A stretch of DNA of 40,273 bases, taken from assembly GCA_017881315.1 (NCBI GenBank), contig JADGRB010000015.1:1-40273 (forward strand). The letters are read 5' to 3'. The position numbers were made by a program, and so were the translations under genes. Below, one piece after another: positions 9,941 to 17,657 of the stretch (position 1 is the first letter of the stretch; every line of letters starts with the position of its first letter). The notes beneath the pieces are model-generated. The model was not told the origin of the DNA, searched no databases, and worked only from the letters and a program-made list of their open reading frames with translations. The DNA is from Pseudomonadota bacterium. Its GTDB lineage: Bacteria; Myxococcota_A; Polyangia; Fen-1088.

Positions 9941-10927
9941 GTGGCGTCGCGTCGGTTGCCGCCTTTGGGGATACGCCCGCGAATGCCCGCGATCGATCCG
10001 GGCATCGGCCTGGGTCTCGGCCTGACTTTGGCGGTGGCCCTGGGCGTCTGGCTGCCCGCCTGCCGGCGGAAACCGACGCCGGCCGCGCCGGCGAAGCCCG
10101 TGCTGGGGACGATTGTCCTCCGGGACGTCACGCCCGGCGGTCACACACCGCCGTCGTTCGACGGGGCGTTCCTCGAGCACGCGCTGCGCGAGCGCCTCCT
10201 CGGCACGGCGATGTTTTCGTTCGGCACCGTCGCCGACGCAGGGACGAGCCCTGTGAACGATCTACAAGTCCAGATCGCCACGGAGGCGATCGAAGTCGGC
10301 GCGAAGGGGGAAGCGCACGCGCGGGTCCGGCTGCGCCTCGACGGCCGATCGAACGAAGCGCCTGGAGGGCTGTCGTTCGATCTCGCGGGGGAGGGGACCG
10401 AACGGTACGCGATTCTGCCCGGGCGGCCCGGGTCCGCTCTGGCCGCGATCTTCGACGGGCTCGTACTGCGGGTCGCCGGCGATCTGGTTGACGGGTTCGT
10501 GGCCCACCGCCGGCTGCGTGACGGTCCCGTCGCCGCCGTTCATGCCGCCCTGGCGGCCGATGGCGGCGAGCTGCGAGATGAAGCGATCCGTACGGTGGGC
10601 GAACGGAAGCTCCGGGAGGAGGCGCCGCTCCTGCTCAGGCTGCTCAGTGACCCGGACGAGAACACCCGCGACGCCGCGCTGGGCGCGCTCATCGAGCTCG
10701 GTGATCGGCGGGCCGTCACCGAGCTCGCGCGAACGCGCTCGCTGCGTGACCGACACGAGATGCGCAAGATCATAGAAGCGATCGCGATCCTGGGGGGGCA
10801 GGAAGCGGACGAATACCTCAGCTTCGTCGCGGCAACGCACGACGACGACGAGATTCGCGCCGCCGCCGGAGCCGCGCGCGCCCGCCTGCAACGCCGCGAG
10901 GGGGACCTCGCCGGGCCCGCGCCATGA
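9941..10927 (+). CDS. HEAT-repeat lipoprotein
   Basis: Predicted lipoprotein of 328 residues from GTG 9941; ATG 9983 gives 314. I prefer GTG 9941 because AGAGG stands 10 bases upstream and the start supplies the Arg-containing n-region a signal peptide needs; from ATG 9983 the leader has no basic residue. A Leu/Gly/Val core ends in LPAC, a lipobox. The middle has beta-type sequence without known motifs. The C-terminal third ('ELRDEAIRTVGERKL', 'DPDENTRDAALGALIELGDRRA', 'DDDEIRAAAGAARARL') is three to four HEAT-type helical repeats, a protein-binding scaffold. It follows the ATP-grasp gene by 14 bases, same operon. Function unknown. Confidence 0.75.
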   Translation: MASRRLPPLGIRPRMPAIDPGIGLGLGLTLAVALGVWLPACRRKPTPAAPAKPVLGTIVLRDVTPGGHTPPSFDGAFLEHALRERLLGTAMFSFGTVADAGTSPVNDLQVQIATEAIEVGAKGEAHARVRLRLDGRSNEAPGGLSFDLAGEGTERYAILPGRPGSALAAIFDGLVLRVAGDLVDGFVAHRRLRDGPVAAVHAALAADGGELRDEAIRTVGERKLREEAPLLLRLLSDPDENTRDAALGALIELGDRRAVTELARTRSLRDRHEMRKIIEAIAILGGQEADEYLSFVAATHDDDEIRAAAGAARARLQRREGDLAGPAP

Positions 10928-10950
10928 GGGGCAGCCGGCCGTCCGGGCCC

Positions 10951-11013
10951 CGACATATTGCCAACTAGATATTATTATAATTTTTTAGCTTAAATTGCAA
11001 TAAGATATGGTGA
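10951..11013 (+). promoter_or_regulatory. AT-rich promoter island before the kinase/sigma-54 activator gene
   Basis: About 60 strikingly AT-rich bases in GC-rich surroundings. An exact TATAAT is at 10976-10981; no good -35 box lies 16-18 bases upstream, so an activator may be needed. GCCAACT at 10960-10966 repeats the left half of the palindrome found at 16037-16053. TTGCA at 10995-10999 resembles a sigma-54 -12 box but has no GG twelve bases earlier, so I do not call a sigma-54 promoter here. Confidence 0.5.
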
Positions 11014-14000
11014 GTGCCGGCTGCCAATATAGTTGACGACCCGGATCCGGGCGGACTCCCAGCTCGATATCGGCTGGGCGAGCGTCTCGGCAGTGGCGCC
11101 GCCGGTGAGACCTTCGCCGCCGTCGACGCGACGACCGGCCTCAACTGCGTCCTCAAGATCTTCGCGCCCGACGCCGGCTCACGGCGGCTCGCGCTGGCGG
11201 AATTCCGGGGCCTCGAGACGCTGGCCCATCCGAGCGTCGCACGGTTCCGCGACATCGGCCGCTGCGACGATGGGCGCCTCTTCCTGGTCACCGATCGAAT
11301 CGTCGGCCCCGGCGTCGAAAGCGTGGCGAGCATCGCCGACGAAGCCCGCCGCCGGGCCGTCTTCCAGCGGGTGGCGCTGGATCTCGCCTCCGCCCTGGCG
11401 CACCTGCACGCGCGCGGCATCGTCCATGGCGATGTCTGTCCCGCCAACGTTCGGCTGTCGGAGGCGGCTGGGTCGGATCCACGCGCGGTCCTGATCGATT
11501 TTGGGTTGGCGGGCGCCCCCCTGCCCAGCGGCGGTGGGGCGCGCGGCACGCTCGGCTATGCGGCCCCTGAGGCGCTGACCGGTGCGCGATCGCCGGCGGT
11601 GGACCTGTTCGCGGTCGGCGCGACGCTGTTCGAGGCCTGGAGCGGAACGTCTCCCTTCGGTCAGGGCTTGTCGGCCGTCGAGCGCATGCTGGCCGGTCGC
11701 GCGCCCAGGCTCTCGTCGATTCGACCCGGGCTCGGCGAAGGCTGGGATCGATTGCTCGATCGATTGCTGGCCGCAGATCCCACCGAGCGGCCCGCGGGCG
11801 CACGGGAGCTCCTGCGCGAGGTGCTGCGGCTCTCCGCGGGCGAGGCCACCCCGACCGAGGTGGATCTGGGTGTTCCCTATCCAGAGGGCGATCCCTTGGC
11901 CGGGATCGTGGTTGGCCGACGGGCGGAGCGTGCCGCCCTGCGGGCGGCGCTCGACAAGCTGTCGGAGGGGATGGCGCCGACGTCGGTCCTGGCGTTGCTC
12001 GGGGCGCCCGGCGCCGGGCGGCGCACGCTCTTCGAGCTCGTCGCGCGCGACGTGGCGGTGGCGATCGCGGCGGGGACGATGGCGCCGATCGAGGTGTGGC
12101 GGGGGGATCTCGAGGCGCTGGAGCGCTTCCTCGGAATCGGTCCGGCCGGCCCCGACGAGGACGCCCAGCGCGCCGCCGAGGCGGCCATGGCGTCCGTGGC
12201 CGAGGCGATCGAGGTGCGGGCGCGCGACCGCCCGCTGTGCGTGTTTCTGGAGGAGGGTCCTGGCGCCGCGCTCTTCGCGGCCTTCGTGGCGGGCGCGCCA
12301 CCGACGGGACGGACGCTGCTGGTCCTGCCTTCCGTCTCACCGATCGAACGGCCGTTCGCGCTCGGGATCGCGCTCGCACCGCTGACGGCTCTCGAAGTCG
12401 GAGAGCTGGTCGCGGCGGGTGTCGACGTCTCGCCGCCGCCCGGGGTGACCGAGCGCATCGCCAGCGCCGCCCGGGGGAACGTCGCGCTCGCGGCGGTGCT
12501 GGCGCGTCGGCTCATCGCGAGCCTCAGATCGGGAGGCGACGCGGCGGTGGCGATCGAGCCTGGCGCCGATCTGGACCTGCTCCTGCAACGAAGCCTGGCG
12601 GCGCTGGTCCCGGAAGCCCAGCGGTGGGTGGTCGCCACCGCTCTGGTGGGGGACGACGCGGCGGGGGCTGCGGCCTTCGACGAAGAGACGGCGGCGCGCG
12701 CGTCATCCGCGGCACGCGCCGCGGGATGGATCGACCTCGGGCCGCAGGGGGAGCCCCGACTTCCCAGCGCCGCCCATCATCGAGCCGCTCTGGCCGCCGC
12801 GCCGCGGGCGATGGCCCAGGAGATCGCGGATAACGCGCTTCGATTTCTGGGCGCCGACGATCCGCGGCGCGCCGACGCGCTGGCGACCGCCGGCCAGGCG
12901 GGCCTCGCCGCGGAGGTTCTTCGGCGGGCCGCCTCGGCGGCGCTCGCGGTGGGCGCGGGTGGCCGGGCCGCGGCGCTCTTGGAGCGGGCCGACCTGCTCG
13001 CCCCCGCCGCCCTCGATTTCGCGGAGCGGCTCACCTTGGCGACGGGTCTGGGACTCCTTGGCCGCTACGACGATGCCGCGGCCGTGCTCAGGGCCGCCCG
13101 CGCACAGGCCCGCGGGGCGGTGGAGACGGCCACCAGCAGCGAGCGCGAGGCCTGGCTGCTCGCGCGGAGGGGAGATCTGGAGGGCGCCCGACTGACGCTC
13201 GAGCGGGGTCTCGCCGAGAGCGCCGCGGCCAGTCTGGCGGCGGTCGGCCTGCGCGCGCGCCTCGGTCGGTTGCTGGTCACGGCGGGCCGGTTCGCAGAGT
13301 CGCTGGCGATCGTCGAGCCGCTGCTGGGGGATCGGGACTTGCTAGCGACGGAGAGTGGGGCACGCGCGCTGTGCCTCGAATCGGCGCTCCTGGCCGGCGC
13401 CTACCTCGGCCAGCTGCCGCGCGCGCGGCAGCGCCTGGTGGAGCTCTCGGAGATGTCGGGCGCCAGCCCGACCCGGCTGGCCTATCTCGAAGGGTTGTTG
13501 GCGCAGCTGGCGGGCGACGAAGATCTGGCCCGCGAGGCCTACCGGCGGGCGTACCAGATCGGATCGCGGCAGAACGACGTCCACACGGTCGCCGCGGTGG
13601 CCTTGAACCTGGGCGGCCTCCTCACCGAAGAGGGCCTGTACGGGGAGGCGCTGACGGCCAGCGCGCGGGCGGTGCGGGAGCTGGGACGCCTGGGCGCCGC
13701 CGCCGAGCTGCTGCCGGCGCTGGTGAACGCCGCGAACCTGTTTGTCGAGCTCGGTGATCTCTCCGCCGCACGGCGAGCGATCGAGCGGGCGCGGGGCCTG
13801 GGACCCGGCGGCGCCACGACGCGGGCCCTGGCCACCGCGACCTTCGTCGAAGGCGATCTGGCGCGCCGGTCGGGGCAGCTGGAGGCCGCGGTGGGGCACT
13901 ACCGATCGGCGGCGGCTCTGTTCGCCGAGCTCGGGCAGCCGGCGGGCTCCGCCAGCGCGCTCCTCGCCGCCGCCGAGTTAATGGCACTCGGCGGTCGCTC

Positions 14001-16005
14001 CGACGAGGGGCGACGTGCGCTCGCGGAGGCGGAGCAGCTCCGGGGCCCGCGGGCCGAGCTGGCCGACGATCCCGAGCTCGCGCGGACCCGGGCCATCCTC
14101 GCGCTGGCCGACGGGGGCGGTGACGAGTCTCCCGGGGCGCTGGGGTACCGACTGGTCGAGCTCGCGCGCCGCGCCCGCGCCCGCGCGCAACGACCGCGCG
14201 CGTGGCGATTGGCCGCGCTGGCGGGCCGTCTCGCCGCGCGCGCCGGCGCGCAGGATGAGGCCCGCGCCCGCTTGGATCTGGGACGCGTCATCTTTGAGGA
14301 GGTTCGCATGGCCACACCGGAACATCATCGCGCCGCGCTCGATCGGGATCCCGACGCGGCCTGGCTCCGCCCCGAGGGTTCTCGGGCGCCCGGCGACGAG
14401 CCCGATGCGGCCCGCGCCATCGCCGCCGAATCGCGGTTGCGACGGCTCTTGCGGATCAACAAGCGCCTCAACAGCGAGCTGCGGTTGCCGCGCTTGCTGG
14501 AAATGATCGTCGACACCGTCATCGAGCTGACCGACGCCGAGCGCGGGTTTCTGTTGCTCGAGGACGATAGCGGGGAGCTCAACGTCAAGGTGGCGCGCAA
14601 CATCGATCAGCAGACGCTCGAGACCGCGGAATTCGAGCTCTCCCGATCGATCGCGCGGCAGGCGGCCGAGGGCGGCGAGCCGATCGTCACCATCGACGCC
14701 GCGGGCGACGCGCGTTTTCGGGAGGCGGTCTCGGTCTCTGATCTCCACCTCCGGTCGGTTTTAGCGGTCCCGCTGGTCATCAAGGGCCGCGCCGCCGGAA
14801 CGATCTACGTCGATCACCGGCTCCGCAAGGGGGCCTTCGATCAGGAGGACGTCCGGCTGGTGCTCGACTTCGCCGAGCAGGCCGCGATCGCGCTGGAGAA
14901 CGCGCGGTTGCTGGCCGAGCTGCGCCGCCGCGAGCGCCAGATCGAGGCGCTCAACCGGCGTCTCGAGACCGAGCTGGCGGCGCGCCGGGAGGAGCTGTCC
15001 GGCATCAAGGTCGAGCTGCGCGAGAGCCGCGAGGCGCTGGCCGTGCGCTACGACTACCGGAACATCATCGGGCGCACGCCCCGCATGCTGGAGCTGTTCC
15101 GGCTCATCGATCGCATCACCGACACCGCGCTGTCGGTCGTGATTCAAGGAGAGAGCGGCACGGGCAAGGAGCTGGTGGCGCACGCCCTTCATGCCAACGG
15201 CCCCCGCAAGGATCGCCCCTTCGTCAGTGAAAACTGCGCGGCGATTCCGGAGACGCTTCTCGAATCGACCCTGTTCGGGTACGTGCGCGGCGCCTTCACC
15301 GGAGCCGAGCACGACACGCGCGGCCTGTTCGAGATCGCGGACGGCGGCACCTTGTTCCTCGATGAGGTCGGCGAGATGTCGCCCGGCATGCAGGGGAAGC
15401 TGCTGCGGGTCCTGCAGGACGGAGAGATTCGGCGGGTCGGCAGCGAGCGGACGCGGAAGGTCGATGTCCGCGTGGTCGCGGCGACCAACCGCGATCTCAC
15501 GCAGATGGTCGAGGAGGGGAAGTTCCGCCGCGATCTCTTCTTTCGGCTCAACGTCGCGACGATCGCGCTGCCGCCGCTCCGCGATCGCCGCGACGACATT
15601 CCGCTGATGGTCGAGAGCTTTCTGGCCAAGCTGGCGAAGGCGGCGGGGCGGCCCGCGCCGAAGCCATTCGATCCGGCGGTGCTGGCATGCCTGCTGGCCT
15701 ATCGATGGCCCGGCAACGTCCGCGAGCTCGAAAACGAGATGATCCGCGCGGACGCGCTCTCAGGGCCGCGGATCACGGTGGGCGATCTGTCGCCCCGGAT
15801 CGCCGCGGGCGAGGTCGGCGGCGGGCGGACCGCCGAAGATCCCGACAGCCTGTCGCTCAAACCCCGGGTCGAGCGTCTGGAGCGCTCGCTCCTCCGTGAG
15901 GCGCTGGGCCGCTCCGGAAACAACCAGACCAAGGCCGCAGATTTACTCGGGCTTTCCCGCTTCGGCCTCCAGAAGAAGCTGAAGCGCTACAATTTCGTGG
16001 TCTGA
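11014..16005 (+). CDS. Ser/Thr protein kinase - NTPase - TPR - GAF - sigma-54 activator fusion protein
   Basis: 1663 residues, GTG start. Order of domains: protein kinase (about 18-275; VLK with K48, H138-G139-D140 in place of HRD, D162FG, 'GYAAPEA'); an NTPase-like region (about 290-560) with a P-loop-like GAPGAGRRT at 330-338 in which the usual Lys is Arg; Ala/Leu-rich TPR-type repeats (about 600-1100); GAF domain (about 1140-1300, 'AERGFLLLEDDSGELNVKVARN', 'SVLAVPLVIKGR'); coiled coil (about 1300-1345); AAA+ sigma-54 activator domain (1350-1575) with Walker A GESGTGKE near 1380, GAFTGA at 1426-1431 and 'GGTLFLDEVGE'; and a Fis-type HTH at the end ('NNQTKAADLLGLSRFGLQKKL'). It should open sigma-54 promoters in response to a signal sensed upstream. 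No response-regulator receiver domain. Probably soluble: no membrane helix. Confidence 0.95.
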   Translation: MPAANIVDDPDPGGLPARYRLGERLGSGAAGETFAAVDATTGLNCVLKIFAPDAGSRRLALAEFRGLETLAHPSVARFRDIGRCDDGRLFLVTDRIVGPGVESVASIADEARRRAVFQRVALDLASALAHLHARGIVHGDVCPANVRLSEAAGSDPRAVLIDFGLAGAPLPSGGGARGTLGYAAPEALTGARSPAVDLFAVGATLFEAWSGTSPFGQGLSAVERMLAGRAPRLSSIRPGLGEGWDRLLDRLLAADPTERPAGARELLREVLRLSAGEATPTEVDLGVPYPEGDPLAGIVVGRRAERAALRAALDKLSEGMAPTSVLALLGAPGAGRRTLFELVARDVAVAIAAGTMAPIEVWRGDLEALERFLGIGPAGPDEDAQRAAEAAMASVAEAIEVRARDRPLCVFLEEGPGAALFAAFVAGAPPTGRTLLVLPSVSPIERPFALGIALAPLTALEVGELVAAGVDVSPPPGVTERIASAARGNVALAAVLARRLIASLRSGGDAAVAIEPGADLDLLLQRSLAALVPEAQRWVVATALVGDDAAGAAAFDEETAARASSAARAAGWIDLGPQGEPRLPSAAHHRAALAAAPRAMAQEIADNALRFLGADDPRRADALATAGQAGLAAEVLRRAASAALAVGAGGRAAALLERADLLAPAALDFAERLTLATGLGLLGRYDDAAAVLRAARAQARGAVETATSSEREAWLLARRGDLEGARLTLERGLAESAAASLAAVGLRARLGRLLVTAGRFAESLAIVEPLLGDRDLLATESGARALCLESALLAGAYLGQLPRARQRLVELSEMSGASPTRLAYLEGLLAQLAGDEDLAREAYRRAYQIGSRQNDVHTVAAVALNLGGLLTEEGLYGEALTASARAVRELGRLGAAAELLPALVNAANLFVELGDLSAARRAIERARGLGPGGATTRALATATFVEGDLARRSGQLEAAVGHYRSAAALFAELGQPAGSASALLAAAELMALGGRSDEGRRALAEAEQLRGPRAELADDPELARTRAILALADGGGDESPGALGYRLVELARRARARAQRPRAWRLAALAGRLAARAGAQDEARARLDLGRVIFEEVRMATPEHHRAALDRDPDAAWLRPEGSRAPGDEPDAARAIAAESRLRRLLRINKRLNSELRLPRLLEMIVDTVIELTDAERGFLLLEDDSGELNVKVARNIDQQTLETAEFELSRSIARQAAEGGEPIVTIDAAGDARFREAVSVSDLHLRSVLAVPLVIKGRAAGTIYVDHRLRKGAFDQEDVRLVLDFAEQAAIALENARLLAELRRRERQIEALNRRLETELAARREELSGIKVELRESREALAVRYDYRNIIGRTPRMLELFRLIDRITDTALSVVIQGESGTGKELVAHALHANGPRKDRPFVSENCAAIPETLLESTLFGYVRGAFTGAEHDTRGLFEIADGGTLFLDEVGEMSPGMQGKLLRVLQDGEIRRVGSERTRKVDVRVVAATNRDLTQMVEEGKFRRDLFFRLNVATIALPPLRDRRDDIPLMVESFLAKLAKAAGRPAPKPFDPAVLACLLAYRWPGNVRELENEMIRADALSGPRITVGDLSPRIAAGEVGGGRTAEDPDSLSLKPRVERLERSLLREALGRSGNNQTKAADLLGLSRFGLQKKLKRYNFVV

Positions 16006-16036
16006 ATGGCCGATTCGAGAACCAGGTTGCGGCCAT

Positions 16037-16053
16037 CGCCAACTCGGTTGGCG
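16037..16053. promoter_or_regulatory. 17-bp perfect palindrome, candidate activator site or terminator stem
   Basis: CGCCAAC-TCG-GTTGGCG is a perfect 7-bp dyad with a 3-base centre, 32 bases after the activator gene and centred about 74 bases before the predicted sigma-54 start site. It could be the binding site of the activator's Fis-type HTH. It could also be a terminator stem for the 11014-16005 transcript, but no T tract follows. Confidence 0.45.
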
Positions 16054-16092
16054 TCTCGCCGTCCATCCAGGCGGGTTTATGCGACATCGCGT

Positions 16093-16108
16093 GGGCGTGG
16101 TTCTTGCT
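16093..16108 (+). promoter_or_regulatory. Candidate sigma-54 (-24/-12) promoter
   Basis: GGGCGTGgttcTTGCT matches TGGCACG-N4-TTGCW at 9 of 12 defined positions, including the invariant GG (16094-16095) and GC (16106-16107) exactly ten bases apart. The stretch after the -12 box is T/A-rich, as is usual. Predicted transcription start is about 16119, giving an 18-base leader with GAGG 11 bases before ATG 16137. It lies directly behind a gene for a sigma-54 activator. Confidence 0.55.
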
Positions 16109-16136
16109 GTTTATCTCTCACGAGGCAATCCGTACG

Positions 16137-16553
16137 ATGAGCTCACGTCGCGGTCGCTGGATAAAAATCGGTACGCTGCTCCTGGCGTTCGTGGGGCTCG
16201 GCGCCTGCATCGCGCCGATCCTCAATGTCCCGCCCCCAGGTGCGATGCAGATCTCGTTCACCTCTACGGTCATCACCGACGCCGACGGCGGCCAGAGGAC
16301 GGTTTGGACGACCGAGGGTGGACCTCTGCTGTCGGCCGCGCTGGCGACGTACTACGTTCGCGATAAGACGCTCGGGGCCGGGCTGTTCGCGACCGCGCGC
16401 GACGACGGCTCGTTCACGGCGCGCGACATGGACGGCACGGCGGGCGATCCGATCCAGATCTACTACGTGACGCCGGCCGGCGATTACAGCGAGTCGATCT
16501 GCGTCTTGCTGATGCCGGGTACTGCTTCGCCGGCGTCGCTCTGCCCGCCATAG
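16137..16553 (+). CDS. Small lipoprotein of unknown function
   Basis: 138 residues. ATG 16137 is chosen over the in-frame TTG 16104 because it has GAGG upstream and lies downstream of the predicted sigma-54 start site. The leader 'MSSRRGRWIKIG' plus a Leu/Val core ends in LGAC (C24), a lipobox. The rest is short beta-type sequence ('MQISFTSTVITDADGG', 'DPIQIYYVTPAGDYSESICV'), reminiscent of a small immunoglobulin-like or transthyretin-like domain, but I cannot assign it. It follows the 1663-residue activator gene and is the first gene behind the putative sigma-54 promoter, so it is a plausible target. Its last 70 bases overlap, on the opposite strand, the end of the small regulator gene 16484-16711. 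Confidence 0.75.
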   Translation: MSSRRGRWIKIGTLLLAFVGLGACIAPILNVPPPGAMQISFTSTVITDADGGQRTVWTTEGGPLLSAALATYYVRDKTLGAGLFATARDDGSFTARDMDGTAGDPIQIYYVTPAGDYSESICVLLMPGTASPASLCPP

Positions 16554-16711
16554 CCAGGGAGCCGGCGAACCTCCTCGCGCGCCAGCCGCCAGGCTGCCTG
16601 AATGATCCAGGAGATCGATCGGTCCTGACGGATCGCCTCGAGCTGCGTTTCGCCCAGCACGCTGGAGTTGAAGTACAGCGTCACTTTCTTCTTCGGCGAC
16701 GACGACGACAT
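16484..16711 (-). CDS. Small ribbon-helix-helix-like putative regulator
   Basis: 75 residues from ATG 16711. The N-terminal 52 residues, 'KKKVTLYFNSSVLGETQLEAI' through 'DRSISWIIQAAWRLAREEVRRLP', match what I remember of a small myxobacterial family (TIGR04563 type): a beta strand 'KVTLYF' followed by two helices, as in ribbon-helix-helix DNA-binding proteins. The last 20 or so residues ('GGQSDAGEAVPGIS...') look unstructured and are exactly the part encoded antisense to the lipoprotein gene 16137-16553. It is the last gene of a minus-strand group with two outer-membrane barrels, 18 bases after the stop of the second. A role in DNA binding is inferred from the fold only. No clear Shine-Dalgarno sequence. 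Confidence 0.75.
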   Translation of the reverse strand: MSSSSPKKKVTLYFNSSVLGETQLEAIRQDRSISWIIQAAWRLAREEVRRLPGYGGQSDAGEAVPGISKTQIDSL

Positions 16712-16729
16712 GGCAGGGGCCGGGAAACG

Positions 16730-17587
16730 CTAGGGTGAGATGCTCGCGGTCGACGGCAGGTAGAACACGATGTTCGCCGTCACCATGAAGGTGTGGCTCC
16801 AGGTGAGATCGTTCGCGTTCGCGACGCCGTCGCCGTTGTTGTCGCGGCCGGACGGATTGAGCTGGGCCATGATGTCGCGGAGCTCGACGTTGAGCGCCAT
16901 CCATTCATTGAAGTAGCTGTGCAGCCCGACGCCGAAGTTGGCGCCGAATTTGGCCCCGCTCACCTTGCAGGAAAACGGTCCTCCGGGCCCGCCCGACGCG
17001 GTCGGGGGGGCTGCCATGACGGAGCCACAGTCGGTGAGGCTGCTGCCGTCCGTAGGCGCGACGTTGAGCAACCCCGGACCGCCGAAGACATAGAAGTCGT
17101 AGTTCGCGAACATCTTGCCGGCCAGAGAGTACTTCCCGGTGAACGGCGTGAATTCGAGCTGGGCGCCCAGGATGCTGCTGATCTTCTGCATCGAGGCCTT
17201 GGCTGCGTCCCGGAGCGGTTCGTTCGGTGGCTGGCCCATGTCGGCGGCATAGAGCGAGTTCACCAGGTCGTTCTGAAAGGTCGTCGCGATGTTGGCCACC
17301 GCGAAGCCACCGAAGGCCGACAGGGAAAGCCAGTCGGTGATGTGGAAGCCGATCTTCAGGTTCAAGAACATCGTGTGGTAGAAATCTTGGTTCAGCGTGG
17401 TTCCGAATCCTGCCCCGACTTCCAGGCGGGTGGCGCGCAGCTCGAAGCGCTTTCGGATGGCGGGCGCATCGGCCAGGGGGCTCTTTCGCTGCGCCTGGGC
17501 GGCCAGTGGCACCGCGGTCAACGCCAGGGCCACGAGCAGCGCGGAGAGCCGGGATCGGCGATGTCCGCAGTTCGGCTTCATGTTCAT
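16730..17587 (-). CDS. Outer-membrane beta-barrel domain protein
   Basis: 285 residues. The start at ATG 17587 is supported by AAGGA eight bases upstream and by the signal peptide that follows (His/Arg n-region, 'LSALLVALALTAVPL', cut after 'AQAQ'). The mature protein has alternating-hydrophobicity strands typical of an 8- to 12-stranded barrel: 'RLEVGAGFGTTLNQDFYHTMFLNLKIGFHI', 'WLSLSAFGGFAVAN', 'YDFYVFGGPGLLN', 'GLHSYFNEWMALNVELRDI', and a last strand 'HTFMVTANIVFYLP'. This resembles the myxobacterial outer-membrane barrel domain family (TIGR04565 type, from memory). It contains a probable extracellular loop rich in Gly/Pro with a Cys pair. Same operon and fold as the gene at 17658-18650. 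Function unknown; could be structural or a pore. Confidence 0.82.
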   Translation of the reverse strand: MNMKPNCGHRRSRLSALLVALALTAVPLAAQAQRKSPLADAPAIRKRFELRATRLEVGAGFGTTLNQDFYHTMFLNLKIGFHITDWLSLSAFGGFAVANIATTFQNDLVNSLYAADMGQPPNEPLRDAAKASMQKISSILGAQLEFTPFTGKYSLAGKMFANYDFYVFGGPGLLNVAPTDGSSLTDCGSVMAAPPTASGGPGGPFSCKVSGAKFGANFGVGLHSYFNEWMALNVELRDIMAQLNPSGRDNNGDGVANANDLTWSHTFMVTANIVFYLPSTASISP

Positions 17588-17657
17588 GGGCTTGTCCTTT
17601 GTCGAGCGCCGGGTCGCTTGCAGGTTGAGATCCGCGTTCAGGTTCATGGACGCCGCC

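Noticed and set aside
10991-11000. Sigma-54 promoter before the activator gene, based on TTGCA
   Set aside because: No GG occurs twelve bases upstream of the GC; the -24 element is A/T only.
16104-16136. TTG start for the small lipoprotein
   Set aside because: The TTG is part of the predicted -12 box and lies upstream of the expected transcription start; it would also spoil the signal-peptide n-region.
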